Positions 41,356-52,022 of a stretch of DNA of 64,000 bases are shown piece by piece. The position numbers and the translations under genes were made by a program. How positions within the stretch are numbered: the stretch's first letter is position 1; every line of letters begins with the position of its first letter. The notes under the pieces are model-generated. The model was not told the DNA's origin. It was given only the letters and a program-made list of their open reading frames with translations, and did no database searches. Source of the stretch: Pirellula staleyi DSM 6068 (GTDB lineage: Bacteria; Planctomycetota; Planctomycetia; Pirellulales; Pirellulaceae); the NCBI RefSeq assembly GCF_000025185.1, contig NC_013720.1, positions 1 through 64,000 of the forward strand, written 5' to 3'.

Positions 41356-43431
41356 ATGAAATACCTACCGCTGTTTTTCGCCTCGGTGACGCTTGTACTA
41401 ACTCTGTCGCACGCAGTGCTGGCCGATGGTCCGGCCGATAACAAAACGGAAAACGTGCGGCGGATTCCCAAACTGGGGATCGAGCTGACAGCCGAGCAGC
41501 GTGCGAGCGTCGAGCAAGCTCTTGCGCCGATTGACGCTGAACTGGTGAAACTCCGCGCGAGCAAATCTCCGCTGGTGCGCGAACTCCTTCCCGACGTCGA
41601 AATTTTTGCAAAGGCGCTGCGCGACGCGCTGCAGTATCAAGAGTTCTTCGACCCGAAGGATCTCGAGTTCGTTCCAAAGTGCGCCGCCGAAGGACTCGCT
41701 CGCGCTCAGTCGCTTGCCAAAGGCGAAGCACCGTGGACCAAGCAGACAGGGCTTGTGGTGCGCGGCTATCGCTCGACACTCGACGACAGCGTGCAGCCGT
41801 TTGGCATGGTGATCCCCGCCAACTATCCCGAAATTGCGGCGGAAAAAGTGCGCTGCGATGTCTGGCTGCATGGCCGTGGCGAAACGCTCAGCGAACTCAA
41901 TTTTCTGCGCGACCGAACCAGCAACGTCGGACAGATTTCACCAGCCGACACCGTGGTGCTGCATCCTTATGGGCGCTATTGCAACGCCAACAAGTTTGCG
42001 GGGGAGATCGATATTCTCGAGTCGCTGACAGCGGCGAAACGAATGTATCGGATCAACGAGCGGCTCGTCGCGATGCGTGGATTTTCGATGGGTGGCGCTG
42101 GTGCGTGGCAAATGGCGGTCCACTATCCCGATATGTGGTTCGCCGCCAATCCAGGGGCAGGATTTTCAGAAACGCCCGACTTTTTGAAAGTGTTCCAGAA
42201 CGAAACGCTCCAGCCTCGCTGGTGGGAAAAGCAGCTGTGGCAGTGGTATGACTGCACCGTTTGGTCGAGCAATCTGGTGGAGTTGCCGACGATTGCTTAC
42301 AGCGGCGAAATCGACAAACAGAAGCAAGCGGCCGACATTATGGCGATCGCGATGCAGCAGCGGCGTTTGAATCTCGAGCACATCATCGGCCCCCAAACGG
42401 CGCACAGCATTCACCCCGATTCGAAGAAAGAGATCGAAGCGCGTCTAGCGTCGATTGCTTCAGTTCCACGCCCGGCAGCGATGCCCCATCTGCATCTCAC
42501 CACCTACACGCTTCGCTATCCGCAAGTCGACTGGATCCGTATCGAAGGGATGCAAGAGCACTGGACGAAAGGGACGGTGGCCGGACTTGTCTCTGAAGGT
42601 GGCATTCGGATCGATACCACAGGGGTTACCGACCTGGCGATCCATTTCAAAGCCGGAACAGCTCCGATCTACCCACGTGGCAATGTGAAGGTGACGCTCG
42701 ACCAGCAAGAGCTGTTTCTACCTGGCGTGAAGAGCGATCGTAGTTTGTCGGCTGCGTTCTACCTCGATGGAAAAACATGGATGCTGGGGAAACGCGACAC
42801 TGGTAAGCAGCTCCGCAAAAAGCCTGGTCTCCAAGGACCGATCGACGATGCCTTTCTCTCGCGCTTTTTGTTCGTGAAGCCGAGTGGTAAGAGCAAGCAT
42901 GAACTAGTCGAGAAGTGGACGCAGAGTGAACTGGCTCGCGCGATCGAACATTGGCGACGTCACTTCCGTGGCGAAGCGCGGGTGAAACTCGACAGCGAAG
43001 TGACGGCCGAAGATATTGCCGATTCGAACCTCATTCTGTGGGGAGATGCGACGAGCAATTCGCTGATTGCGAAAATCAACGATCGTTTGCCGGTCCGCTA
43101 CAGCGACGACACGATTGTGGCTGGCGAGGCGTCGAAGCCGAGCAATCAACACGCGCTTGTGGCGATCTATCCGAATCCAGAAAACCCCGAGAAGTATGTG
43201 GTGCTCAACAGCAGCTTCACGTTCCGCGACTATGCCTACCTGAACAACGCGCGGCAGGTTCCGATGCTCCCCGACTGGGCGATTGTCGATCTCACAACAC
43301 CTCCAGGTGGTGTCTGGCCGGGGAAGATTGTCGAGGCCAACTTTTTTGACGAAGCGTGGCAACTCAAACCGTATCGCGACGTGAACAGCACCTACGACGA
43401 CTATCAGCCTCTCGCGGTTCCACAGCCGTAA
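41356..43431 (+). CDS. Secreted alpha/beta-hydrolase (prolyl oligopeptidase-like)
   Basis: A 691-residue exported hydrolase. Signal peptide MKYLPLFFASVTLVLTLSHA ends near VLADG. The alpha/beta-hydrolase core contains the nucleophile elbow MRGFSMGGAGAW (Ser244), an oxyanion-region WLHGRG and a candidate His in QTAHSIHPDSKKE. Planctomycete genomes contain many such prolyl-oligopeptidase-like esterases. A C-terminal part (about 380-690) has beta-rich character. Substrate could be a polysaccharide ester or a peptide; not decidable here. Follows GH88 by 51 bases. Confidence 0.8.
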   Translation: MKYLPLFFASVTLVLTLSHAVLADGPADNKTENVRRIPKLGIELTAEQRASVEQALAPIDAELVKLRASKSPLVRELLPDVEIFAKALRDALQYQEFFDPKDLEFVPKCAAEGLARAQSLAKGEAPWTKQTGLVVRGYRSTLDDSVQPFGMVIPANYPEIAAEKVRCDVWLHGRGETLSELNFLRDRTSNVGQISPADTVVLHPYGRYCNANKFAGEIDILESLTAAKRMYRINERLVAMRGFSMGGAGAWQMAVHYPDMWFAANPGAGFSETPDFLKVFQNETLQPRWWEKQLWQWYDCTVWSSNLVELPTIAYSGEIDKQKQAADIMAIAMQQRRLNLEHIIGPQTAHSIHPDSKKEIEARLASIASVPRPAAMPHLHLTTYTLRYPQVDWIRIEGMQEHWTKGTVAGLVSEGGIRIDTTGVTDLAIHFKAGTAPIYPRGNVKVTLDQQELFLPGVKSDRSLSAAFYLDGKTWMLGKRDTGKQLRKKPGLQGPIDDAFLSRFLFVKPSGKSKHELVEKWTQSELARAIEHWRRHFRGEARVKLDSEVTAEDIADSNLILWGDATSNSLIAKINDRLPVRYSDDTIVAGEASKPSNQHALVAIYPNPENPEKYVVLNSSFTFRDYAYLNNARQVPMLPDWAIVDLTTPPGGVWPGKIVEANFFDEAWQLKPYRDVNSTYDDYQPLAVPQP

Positions 43432-43441
43432 TCACAAACGC

Positions 43442-43482
43442 CAGCCCCGTGCACCTGAGCCATTGCATCGGCTGACGGGCTG
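43442..43482. terminator. Possible hairpin between convergent genes
   Basis: CAGCCCcGT pairs imperfectly with ACGGGCTG in the gap between the hydrolase and hemW stops. No T run is present, so a terminator role is uncertain. Confidence 0.35.
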
Positions 43483-43498
43483 CTAATGATCTTGCTGA

Positions 43499-44662
43499 TT
43501 AACTACCGAGTAGTTCGGGCCAAAGGGCGTCGCTGATCAGGAGTCCGCGACGCGTGAGACGAAGCCGCTCGCCAGCGATTTCGAGCATCCCCAGGGCCAG
43601 GAATTCTTCGAGCGCGCGGCCGCCGAGCTGCTCGATGCGATAGCCGGTGGCACCCAAAAATTCCCCGCGATGGACGCCGCCGAGTTGCCGGAGTCCAAAC
43701 ACCAAACGCTCGCGCGCCGAGTCCTCGGGGCTCAGCGTTTCGCTCTCGGCGATTGGCGATTCACCTGCTCGCAGCCGCGCAAGGTAGGTGGTCGTGCTCC
43801 GATGATTTACGCTCCGCGTACCGCCGAGAAAACTGGCCGCACCGGGGCCCGCCGCGAAGAACGGCTGATGTCGCCAGTAGGTTTGATTATGCCGGCACGC
43901 GAAGCCGGGGCGGGCAAAATTCGAGACTTCGTAATGCTCGTAGCCGTTTGCGGCAAGCGTATCGATGGCCGTTTCATACATCACTGCTTCGAGCTCTTCG
44001 CCCGCTTTGGTAAGCTCGCCACGCTCGGTTCGCATGAAGAACGGAGTCCCTTTTTCGATGGTCAAACCATACGTCGACACATGCTGCGGCGTGAGAGCAA
44101 TGGCTTGCGCGAGATCGCTCTTCCAGTCGTCGAGTGTTTCACCGGGGGTGCCGAAGATCAGGTCAAGCGAAACGCTCGAAGCAAAACGTTTGCACTCGGC
44201 GACAGCGCGAGCGATTTGCGCGGCATCGTGATCGCGTTCGAGGACCCGCAGCTTCTCGGCGCGAAACGACTGCGCGCCAAGACTCACCCGCGTGACCCCG
44301 TAGCTGGCCAGTACAGCAGCGCGCTCGCGATCGATGTCGGCAGGATTCGCTTCCACCGAAAACTCGGCATCTTCAGCGAGCGGAAACCAGCGCAGCACCA
44401 GTTCGAGCAAACGATCGAGCTCGCGCGGCGGCAAATGCGTCGGTGTACCACCACCCAGGAACAGCGTGTCGACCGCGCGCGAGCGCTCAAGCCACGAGAG
44501 CTCGAGCGCCAAGGCTTCGAGGTAGGAGCCAATCAGGTCATCGCGCCCCGCAATCAACGTAAAGTTGCAGTAACCGCAGCGATGACGACAAAACGGCACA
44601 TGGACATACGCGCTGCGAGGCTGGGGCTCTAGACGATCGACGACAGCGGCTTGAGTGGTCAT
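43499..44662 (-). CDS. hemW: HemW-like radical SAM protein
   Basis: A 387-residue radical SAM protein of the HemW group (formerly annotated as oxygen-independent coproporphyrinogen oxidase-like; HemW is thought to be a heme chaperone). The cluster motif C25xxxC29xxC32 is in HVPFCRHRCGYCNF. Family segments FLGGGTPTHLPPRELDRLL and EANPADIDRE are present, and the C-terminal HemN_C-like domain is intact. It starts 6 bases after the MBL gene stop and is probably co-transcribed with it. Confidence 0.93.
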   Translation of the reverse strand: MTTQAAVVDRLEPQPRSAYVHVPFCRHRCGYCNFTLIAGRDDLIGSYLEALALELSWLERSRAVDTLFLGGGTPTHLPPRELDRLLELVLRWFPLAEDAEFSVEANPADIDRERAAVLASYGVTRVSLGAQSFRAEKLRVLERDHDAAQIARAVAECKRFASSVSLDLIFGTPGETLDDWKSDLAQAIALTPQHVSTYGLTIEKGTPFFMRTERGELTKAGEELEAVMYETAIDTLAANGYEHYEVSNFARPGFACRHNQTYWRHQPFFAAGPGAASFLGGTRSVNHRSTTTYLARLRAGESPIAESETLSPEDSARERLVFGLRQLGGVHRGEFLGATGYRIEQLGGRALEEFLALGMLEIAGERLRLTRRGLLISDALWPELLGS

Positions 44663-44668
44663 CGTGGG

Positions 44669-45508
44669 TTAGAGCCACAGCTTTAAACGACCACCGAGCA
44701 TGTCTGGCAAAGCCTTCTGCACATAGTGCTTCACTTGCCGATCCTGATAGCGCGTGCTGGCATGCGCGGCGATGATCAGCTCGTTCTTGAAGCGATCCTT
44801 GCGCTCGACGTAGTCATCCAAATGCATGTGCCCATGCTTGTGGATTTTCTCTTTCCGATGCCCCGGAGCCACGAACGTCATCTCGGTGATCAGGATCTTG
44901 GCCTCGTACATCGCCGGGCAATTGTCGAGCCCTTCGGGCGAGCTATCCCCGAGGTAGGCGAGCTGCGGAAATCGTTTTTCTTCCGTCACTTCCATGCCAC
45001 TCAGACGAATGTCGCGAATCTGCTCGCCGCTGAGACCTTGATACTCGTCCTTGAGCTTATTGCGGCGCTGCCACACGACATAGCCGACACTCGGAACGGT
45101 GTGCTTGGTGGCGGAAGCGGTGACAACTAGTTCGCGCGAGAGCTCGATTTCATCCCCCGGCTTTACGCCCCGCAGATCGCACGGTAAGCGGCCCCGATCG
45201 AGTCGACTGAAGACCTTCAGCACCTCTTCGCACAAAGCCCGCGAATGTTCGGGAACGTAGATCAGCGGCGGGTCCATCTTCATCATCCGCCGCCGAGCGA
45301 CGTAGACCGGCAGCGCGGCGATGTGATCGAGATGCGTGTGGGTGACAAACCAGGTGCTCGTCCCCATGAAGTCCCACGGCTGTGCGCCGAGATCGAAGCC
45401 GATCTTCATTTCGGGGATGCGCCAGTACGACTGCACGGCAGCGCGCGAGTAGCCTTCGATCGTGAGATCTTGGTGCTGGATCGAATGAAAAGGAGCGTTG
45501 GCTGTCAT
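44669..45508 (-). CDS. RNase Z-like metallo-beta-lactamase-fold hydrolase
   Basis: A 279-residue MBL-fold protein. ATG 45508 gives [20 protein letters not shown]; the frame is open further upstream but not protein-like. The zinc motif [12 protein letters not shown] and later [17 protein letters not shown] and [13 protein letters not shown] resemble ribonuclease Z/ElaC-related proteins. Whether it processes tRNA 3' ends cannot be decided; a dedicated rnz could lie elsewhere. The gene directly precedes hemW. Confidence 0.82.
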   Translation of the reverse strand: MTANAPFHSIQHQDLTIEGYSRAAVQSYWRIPEMKIGFDLGAQPWDFMGTSTWFVTHTHLDHIAALPVYVARRRMMKMDPPLIYVPEHSRALCEEVLKVFSRLDRGRLPCDLRGVKPGDEIELSRELVVTASATKHTVPSVGYVVWQRRNKLKDEYQGLSGEQIRDIRLSGMEVTEEKRFPQLAYLGDSSPEGLDNCPAMYEAKILITEMTFVAPGHRKEKIHKHGHMHLDDYVERKDRFKNELIIAAHASTRYQDRQVKHYVQKALPDMLGGRLKLWL

Positions 45509-45585
45509 GCGTCGTGCAAAATCTTCAAAGTTCGTCGTGAAACATCCGCGCGCCGCTGTCGTGCGATGCGCGCCAGGGAGACAGG

Positions 45586-46815
45586 TTACTTCGGGGCAGG
45601 CGTGTTCCAGTAAATCTTGACATTGTGCGTCGCGCGACCCACCGCCACGATATCGGCGCGGCCATCGCCATTCAGATCGCCAGTCGCCAAATCTTCGACC
45701 GCCACCCCGCCAGCATCGATGATGGTCCGCTTCCATTTACCGGCAGCAGCGTCGATCGGATCGTAAATACGAACGCCGCAAAGTCGCGTTTCGTTCTGGT
45801 TATCTCGAATACCGATGACGAGCTCTTCGTCGGCATCGTCATCGAGATTCACGCAGCTGACGGCATGTCCCCAGAGGAGTTCGTTATCGAGCACCACGCG
45901 ATTCCAGAGCCAATCGCCGCTGGCTGGCCGCTCGCCGTCGGGCCGCGTATAGACAACGACCTGATTCCCGTGCCAAGGTTCGATGGTGGCGATGTAATCG
46001 CTCGTGGCGAGCTTGCCATGCTTCACTTCGCTCGCCCCTTTGTGCGGCAGCGATGCTTCGTCGCCAATGCCGACGCGCGTATGTTTCCAACCTGTTTTCT
46101 CTTGTTCGAGCAGGTATACCCCTTCACGGCCGACCCACAAGATTTCGGGAAGTGGATCGCCGCTCGCTTCGGTCACATGCAGGTTGTGCGTGACCCGAAG
46201 TTTGTCGCTGATCACCGTCGACTTCCATGGTCCGCCAACGGGATCAGCAGGAATTTTGAACGACAGTAGCTCGACCGTGGTTTGCGAAAAATCGGGACGC
46301 GTGCTCCCTCGACCGAGCAGCGGCGCGACGATCAATTCTTCCTTGCCGTCGCGATCGAGATCGGCAAAGGCCATGCGATGCACGGTGGGAACTTCGCCGA
46401 TGGGATAAACGGTCCACGGATCGTTGATGCTCTTGCCGGACTTGATCCACTGGATTGTTCCACCGGAGTTGGTGTTGAACGGCTTCCAGTCGGCACCGAC
46501 GGCGAAATCGATTTTGCCATCGCCGTCGATATCGCTCGGCGCAAAGCAAACATTATCGGCCTTGGTCTGCTTTTCGATCATGATGTGCTCGGTCCAGGTG
46601 GGATTCTCGAGCCACAAGATCCGCTCTTGATCGACGATGGCGATGTCGAGCTTCTTATCGTCGTTCATATCGATCAGACGAACGGCATATCCGACGCCGA
46701 GCTTGGTCTTGAGTTCTTCCGCTTGAAACGAGGGTTCGGCGGCACTCGTGACACGAAGTGTTGAGAGACAGCTACCGGCCAGCAGAGCGAGGACTAGCGA
46801 GGTGCGAAGTTTCAT
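45586..46815 (-). CDS. Secreted VCBS/FG-GAP-like repeat protein
   Basis: A 409-residue exported protein. Signal peptide [20 protein letters not shown] ends near TSAAEP, and GGGAG is 8-10 bases before ATG 46815. Repeated blades with DxDxDG-type calcium loops are visible: [56 protein letters not shown]. This is the integrin-like beta-propeller of VCBS/FG-GAP proteins. Probably a surface-binding or structural protein; no catalytic site is seen. Confidence 0.85.
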   Translation of the reverse strand: MKLRTSLVLALLAGSCLSTLRVTSAAEPSFQAEELKTKLGVGYAVRLIDMNDDKKLDIAIVDQERILWLENPTWTEHIMIEKQTKADNVCFAPSDIDGDGKIDFAVGADWKPFNTNSGGTIQWIKSGKSINDPWTVYPIGEVPTVHRMAFADLDRDGKEELIVAPLLGRGSTRPDFSQTTVELLSFKIPADPVGGPWKSTVISDKLRVTHNLHVTEASGDPLPEILWVGREGVYLLEQEKTGWKHTRVGIGDEASLPHKGASEVKHGKLATSDYIATIEPWHGNQVVVYTRPDGERPASGDWLWNRVVLDNELLWGHAVSCVNLDDDADEELVIGIRDNQNETRLCGVRIYDPIDAAAGKWKRTIIDAGGVAVEDLATGDLNGDGRADIVAVGRATHNVKIYWNTPAPK

Positions 46816-46914
46816 CGTGCAAGACTCCGGGAGAGTGGAGAGCGACCGACCAGGAAAAAACAGCAAGCCTCAAGCAATCAAAAAACGGAAGGTGGCGAAA
46901 TCGGTCGACGTGAT

Positions 46915-47520
46915 TTAAGGCTGCACCGGTTTTTTGGCGCAGGCTGCCAGCACATCGTCGGTGATGTCGATCCCCTCTTCGAAGAAGACGATCCGGTTGA
47001 GCGTTTTCATGATTTCAGGAAGAGGCTGCTCGTCGTCGAAGCTGGTGCTTTGCTGGCGAATGACCAGTTTGTAGCCCCGCTCCTTCGCCAGTTTTTTGAC
47101 GACGTCGTCGACTTCGCGAAAGACTCCCAGCAGTACTTTGGCCTCTTGCATTTGGAGGTTGCCGCGCTCTCGGGCCACCATTTGCTGCAGCTCGCCATTG
47201 AGCTTCAGAAACTGCTGCTGCAGTTTCACAAACTCCCCCGATCCGGGCTGGGTTTTACGCAATTGCGACTGCACCGATTCCAGTTCGATCTGCCGAATCT
47301 GAATCGTTTCCTCGAGCTTTTTGGCCTCGGCGCGGAGCGGTTCGAGGCGATCCTGGATTCCGGGAAACTCTTTGATCAGACGATCGACATTCAGCGTCGC
47401 CACGCCGGTGCTGCTTGTCTGGGGAGGCTGAACCTTGGAGTCTGCCTCTTGCGCCAGTGCGATAGAGCCGATGAGCAACAAGCAGCTGCTGGCGGCGAAG
47501 GTGCGAAGGAAAGGATTCAT
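46915..47520 (-). CDS. OmpH/Skp-like periplasmic chaperone
   Basis: A 201-residue protein from ATG 47520 with GGAGAAC upstream (a TTG precedes it in frame). Signal peptide MNPFLRTFAASSCLLLIGSI. The mature part begins VATLNVDRLIKEFPGIQDRL and has a long predicted coiled coil (about residues 55-125), as in Skp/OmpH, followed by KERGYKLVIRQQS. Skp helps outer-membrane proteins reach the assembly machinery; whether the planctomycete protein does the same is inference. bamA or lpx genes are not adjacent. Confidence 0.88.
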   Translation of the reverse strand: MNPFLRTFAASSCLLLIGSIALAQEADSKVQPPQTSSTGVATLNVDRLIKEFPGIQDRLEPLRAEAKKLEETIQIRQIELESVQSQLRKTQPGSGEFVKLQQQFLKLNGELQQMVARERGNLQMQEAKVLLGVFREVDDVVKKLAKERGYKLVIRQQSTSFDDEQPLPEIMKTLNRIVFFEEGIDITDDVLAACAKKPVQP

Positions 47521-47657
47521 CAAAAAGTTCTCCGGTGGGTGTCGCGCCGGGAAATGACTGCGACAGAGGAGGAAATTGCGGGAGACTCGATTACCTGATC
47601 AACGGCCAGTCACGTTCGTCTCGAAACATCGAGCACTGGTCAACACTTGGGAATGTC

Positions 47658-49658
47658 CTAGGCGCGCTCGTGAATCAATTCACATTCGGGGAGCGATTCG
47701 AGGAACGTACGACCATAAGCCTTCGTTTGCATGCGGGGATCGAGAATCACCACCATCCCCGAATCGCGCGAACTCCGAATCAGCCGACCGAAACCTTGCC
47801 GCAGTTTTATCACCGCTTCAGGCAGTTGGTAATCCCGGAACGGATTACCCCCCGATTCGCGAATCGCTTCCAGGCGGGCTTCGAGCAGCGGCTGATCGGG
47901 AACGCTAAAGGGGAGTTTGGGAATAATGACGTTTTGGAGCGCATCGCCGGGAACATCGACCCCTTGCCAAAAACTGTCGGTTCCCAGCAGCACGCCGCGT
48001 GGATTTTCTTTGAACCGAGCGAGCATTTGAGTCCGTGGCTCGTGGCCTGCCTGGCTGTAGAGGGCGAGGTTGTTTTCAGCGAGAAAACGGGTCAACAGCG
48101 AGGCTGTGCGCTCGAGATGGGCGTAGCTGGTGAACAGGACAAACGCGTGACCATCGGTCCGCTCGATGTAGCGTTTCATCTGCTCGGCGGCAGCGACTTC
48201 AAACTTATCTTTTTCGCTACCAGGGTCGGGGAGTCCGCTGACGAGAATCAGCTGCGCTTGCTCGCGATAGTTGAACGGGCTCCCGACGCGGATGGCGTCG
48301 GATTGCGTCAGACCGATGCGCGATTTGTAGTAGTCGAACGACCCTTTGCCGGTGGCAAGTGTGGCCGACGTGAGGATCACGCTGCGAGTTTTCTCGAACA
48401 GGTGCTCGCGGAGTGCCGGCCCGACATCGATCGGCGCAGCGGAGAGTTCGACGCGCGGCTTACCGGCGCGCGACGCTTGCTGCGAAATCCAGTAGACGCT
48501 TCCTGCCGTGTCTTGCGAAATCCAGTGCGAAATTTCGCCGGAAATCAGCTGTAAACGATCGGCGGCAGAAAGAAAATTTTGACGTTCGGATTCATCGTCG
48601 ATTTGCTCGCCACAGCGGCGCACTTCGCGCGAAAGTTTCAGAAGCGAGGGGCTTAGCAAGTTGTCGACTTGATCGGGCTCGCGAATTCGTCCGTTTTTGT
48701 GGTCGCGCTGCTGAGCCAGTGTCGCGCAGTCGTGAAAAAAGTCATCCGCGCGAAGATAGCACTGCATCACCAGCTGCTGAGCGGTGGTGAGTTTCCGCGA
48801 GACAAGCAAACCCTTGTTCGTACGATCGTTGTAAAGTCGGCTGAGCAGGTATTGAATCTGCCCGCTGGTGATCGAGAGCCCCAGGTGATCGCCAGCCACT
48901 TGCTCGATGGTGTGGGCCTCGTCGAGGATCGCAGCGTCGTAGTCGGGCAGAATGCTTGCGCCGACGCGGCGAAGCGCCAGATCGCTGAAGAACAGCGCGT
49001 GGTTGACCACTAAGATCTGCGCGTGATGCACGCGGCGCCGCGCGCGGTAGTAAAAGCACTCGCTATAGGTGGGGCAGTTGCGTCCCAGACAGTTGCCGCT
49101 GTCGCTCGCCACTTCATCCCACACGGTGCTCTTGGGCTTGATCGTCATGTCGCTCAGCGAGCCGCCACCGGTCTCTTTCGACCAGGCAACAAGGTCGCGC
49201 ACTTGCTCGAATTCTTCCTCGGTGCTGAAGAGGGTTCGGGCGCGCTCGGCCGCATATTGCAGGCGGCGGAGGCTGACATAGTTGCCACGCCCTTTCACCA
49301 GCACGGCGGTGAACTCGCGCGGAATCACACTCCGCAGCAGAGGCAGATCCTTGGCCAGCAGCTGTTCTTGCAAACTGATGGTGTGGGTTGAGATGACGAT
49401 CCGTTTGCGAGGCCCTTCTTCATCCCCTTCGCTAGCCTGCGCATTTTCAGCCTGATCGGAAGTGGCGTGCAAAATGGCTGGGACAAGATAGGCAAAACTC
49501 TTACCAACACCGGTCCCTGCTTCTGCCACCAAATGACGGCCAGCCGCCAAGGCCTTCGCAATGCCGCCCGACAGGTCGAGCTGCTGAGGTCGGTGTTCGT
49601 AGCCTGGAAGTCTGGCGGCGATTCGGCCGGCTGGTCCAAGGATCTCTTCAGGAAGCAT
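47658..49658 (-). CDS. DinG-type ATP-dependent helicase
   Basis: A 666-residue superfamily 2 helicase of the DinG/XPD type. Walker A is GTGVGKS (48-54), the DEAH box is at 246-249, and four Cys (CLGRNCPTYSECFYYRARR region, near residues 189-205) fit the FeS cluster. C-terminal motif sequences FWQGVDVPGDALQN and VIKLRQGFGRLIRS are clear. It is the most upstream gene of a leftward series; the ribosome site is weak. Such helicases unwind R-loops or displace replication blocks in E. coli. Confidence 0.92.
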   Translation of the reverse strand: MLPEEILGPAGRIAARLPGYEHRPQQLDLSGGIAKALAAGRHLVAEAGTGVGKSFAYLVPAILHATSDQAENAQASEGDEEGPRKRIVISTHTISLQEQLLAKDLPLLRSVIPREFTAVLVKGRGNYVSLRRLQYAAERARTLFSTEEEFEQVRDLVAWSKETGGGSLSDMTIKPKSTVWDEVASDSGNCLGRNCPTYSECFYYRARRRVHHAQILVVNHALFFSDLALRRVGASILPDYDAAILDEAHTIEQVAGDHLGLSITSGQIQYLLSRLYNDRTNKGLLVSRKLTTAQQLVMQCYLRADDFFHDCATLAQQRDHKNGRIREPDQVDNLLSPSLLKLSREVRRCGEQIDDESERQNFLSAADRLQLISGEISHWISQDTAGSVYWISQQASRAGKPRVELSAAPIDVGPALREHLFEKTRSVILTSATLATGKGSFDYYKSRIGLTQSDAIRVGSPFNYREQAQLILVSGLPDPGSEKDKFEVAAAEQMKRYIERTDGHAFVLFTSYAHLERTASLLTRFLAENNLALYSQAGHEPRTQMLARFKENPRGVLLGTDSFWQGVDVPGDALQNVIIPKLPFSVPDQPLLEARLEAIRESGGNPFRDYQLPEAVIKLRQGFGRLIRSSRDSGMVVILDPRMQTKAYGRTFLESLPECELIHERA

Positions 49659-49974
49659 TGCGGAAGTGGGACCAGAGAGGAAGTTGCCAGGAAGACGCGG
49701 GACAGCAGTAAGAAAAAAACGTTCTTTTCTTCTTCAAAGATGCACGAGGCTCGAGCGAATTGCCCTCCAAGGCTCGTGGTGGAGGAATGTGGTGGTGGAT
49801 GGCCAGATGTGGTCGAGCGGAATAGGTAAGAGCATAGCGGAAGAAATTGGTTTACGGATGCCCTTTCGCGAGGGGGGAATTAAACTAATGGCGGGCAGAG
49901 TCCTTTGCCAGGTGCGACCGCAAGAGCGGCTGGGGCGAACGACTTGAGGGAACAAGTGGAACGGGTGCGAGCGG
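49659..49974. other. Divergent intergenic region
   Basis: About 316 bases between dinG and the zinc-ribbon/Yip1 cluster. No gene or structured element is recognised. Confidence 0.4.
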
Positions 49975-51795
49975 ATGACGATCGAATTCTCGTGCTTCGA
50001 TTGCGGACAACTCGTCAAAACTCCCGCTTCGGCGGCGGGTAAGAAGGGTCGTTGTCCCCATTGCGGCACCATCGTTCAGATACCGGCTGAAGCTCCCAAG
50101 CCAGCCCCTCCTCCTCCGCCGCCACCTCCACCAGCCCCACCCGCAGCAGCCGTGGCGATTGAGTTTCCCTGCCCCAAGTGCAACGGACTGGTGCGGACTC
50201 CGCTGTCAGCTGCGGGCAAAAAGGGACGCTGCCCCCACTGCACCACAGTGGTGCAGATTCCGGGGACTTCTCCAGCAGCGCTAGCTCCCACCACAGCAGC
50301 TCCTTCAGCTGCGGCTAAAAAGCCGGTGCCAGAGCCCGTGGCTGCGAAGCCGACACCACCGCCACCTGCCAAACCGAAGTTCGACGACGAACTCACGCTG
50401 GCCGACGATCCCGATCATCCGATTACGACCCCAGCCCCCAAGCCAGCCCCTAAGCCGACTCCCGACCCAGCCAAGGGGGTTAAGCCAGCCGCTGCTAAAC
50501 CGGCCACGCAGCCAGCTGCAGCGCAGCCGTCGGCCAAGCCTGCTGCGCCCGCCAAGCCATCAGGGGCTAAGCCGACAGCACCTGCTGCTGCGTCTTCAAC
50601 CAAACCGACCGTGAAGCCCGCAGCTGCCAGTGGTGCGAAACCGGCGGCCACCACCCCGGCAGCGACGAAGCCGGTCGCTAAACCAACCACCCCTGGCAAA
50701 CCTGCTGCGGGGGGCAAAACGATTCCGGTCGCCAAACCGATCGCCGCGCCGGGAGCGAAGGCCCAACAGCCGACCAACGAACAGTTCGACGATCTGCTTC
50801 CACTGGAAGAAGAAGAATCGCTCGAGGATCTTCCTGTTCTCGAAACCAACGACCTCGGTGGGCTAACACCGCTCACCGATCTGGGGCCGATCCCTGGCAC
50901 AGGACTCCCGGCTATCGGCGCGCCGATGCTCCCCGGAGCGAGCACCGGTGGCACCCTGTTCGCCGCGATGCCCCTGGCCGCTGGACAAGCCACGCCGTTT
51001 GGCACCGACCCAGCCGACGCAGGTTTTCTGCTGGCGAGCGATCCGACCCTTGGCTTACCCGCCTTGCCCCCCAATCCCTATGCGTCACCCGGGGTCAGTT
51101 TGCCATCCGCGAGCCCGGGGCTTGGTTCATCGTTTGTCAGTGGCCCCCGAGAACGGACGGGACTTCCGTGGGATATCGAAGTCTCCGCCGCTGCCTACTG
51201 GCAAACAGCCAAGATGCTGGTCTTCAGCCCATCGCAAGGTTTTGCCGTCATGCACCGGACGGGTGGCGTGAGTGGTCCGCTGGGCTACGCGCTCATCGGA
51301 CTCATGATCGGCCCGCTGGGCGCCCTCTTGTTGATCTATCTCTTTATGATGCTGGTGCTCCTTGTCTCCACCGGCAACTTTGAAGCGATGGTGGGGCTCA
51401 CGCTCATCTTTGCAATCTACGGAATATCGACCTCCGCGGGGATGATGGTGAGTGGCTGTATTGGGCTCCTTGTCGGGGCTGGAATCTCGCACCTCTGCTT
51501 GATGCTGGTCGGTGGCGCGACGCGCCCCTACGAAACCACGTTTCGCGTGCTGGCTTACACCAACGGCTCGGTGGCGCTCATCGGATTCATTCCGTTCATT
51601 GGTGCCATCATCCAAATCGTTTTGACGATTGTGCTGCTGATTAATGGCTACGCCTCGGCACACGGCATCAGCGCGGGACGAGCGGCGCTCGCTGTCTTTT
51701 TGCCTTTGATCGTACTGGGAGGATGTATCTTCGTCGGCATTATGATGCTGACAGGTCTCGTCGCCGCATCGGGACCAAACCCCTCCTCGTTTTAA
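49975..51795 (+). CDS. Double zinc ribbon / Pro-Ala-Lys linker / Yip1-like membrane protein
   Basis: A 606-residue protein of unknown function. Two near-identical MJ0042-type ribbons, each with two CxxC pairs: the first (about 5-40) contains FSCFDCGQL and GRCPHCGTI, the second (about 62-95) contains CPKC and CPHC. A Pro/Ala/Lys-rich linker (about 100-270) and an acidic patch follow, then a Yip1-like region with about five hydrophobic segments, starting GLPWDIEVSAAAYWQTAKML. The three following genes share the ribbon and/or the Yip1-like part, so the cluster is one family. The ribbons would face the cytoplasm. Confidence 0.75.
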   Translation: MTIEFSCFDCGQLVKTPASAAGKKGRCPHCGTIVQIPAEAPKPAPPPPPPPPPAPPAAAVAIEFPCPKCNGLVRTPLSAAGKKGRCPHCTTVVQIPGTSPAALAPTTAAPSAAAKKPVPEPVAAKPTPPPPAKPKFDDELTLADDPDHPITTPAPKPAPKPTPDPAKGVKPAAAKPATQPAAAQPSAKPAAPAKPSGAKPTAPAAASSTKPTVKPAAASGAKPAATTPAATKPVAKPTTPGKPAAGGKTIPVAKPIAAPGAKAQQPTNEQFDDLLPLEEEESLEDLPVLETNDLGGLTPLTDLGPIPGTGLPAIGAPMLPGASTGGTLFAAMPLAAGQATPFGTDPADAGFLLASDPTLGLPALPPNPYASPGVSLPSASPGLGSSFVSGPRERTGLPWDIEVSAAAYWQTAKMLVFSPSQGFAVMHRTGGVSGPLGYALIGLMIGPLGALLLIYLFMMLVLLVSTGNFEAMVGLTLIFAIYGISTSAGMMVSGCIGLLVGAGISHLCLMLVGGATRPYETTFRVLAYTNGSVALIGFIPFIGAIIQIVLTIVLLINGYASAHGISAGRAALAVFLPLIVLGGCIFVGIMMLTGLVAASGPNPSSF

Positions 51796-52022
51796 GTTCG
51801 AGGAACCCCAAAAACTTAAGCTTTCAACTATCGCGGCGTGCCTAGCGGCCGAGTACAATCCCGACGCTGTAAGGCCGCGCCGAAAACACCCTGCCATGGA
51901 TGAGAAGTCGACTTCAGCTTCCGATCGAGCACCGGTCTCACAGCCAAGGCCTACAGCCCCTCTCCGGCCCGCAGCCTTTTGCTTCCCTTCGATGCACAAC
52001 CTAGCTACTTGGAAATCGCCGG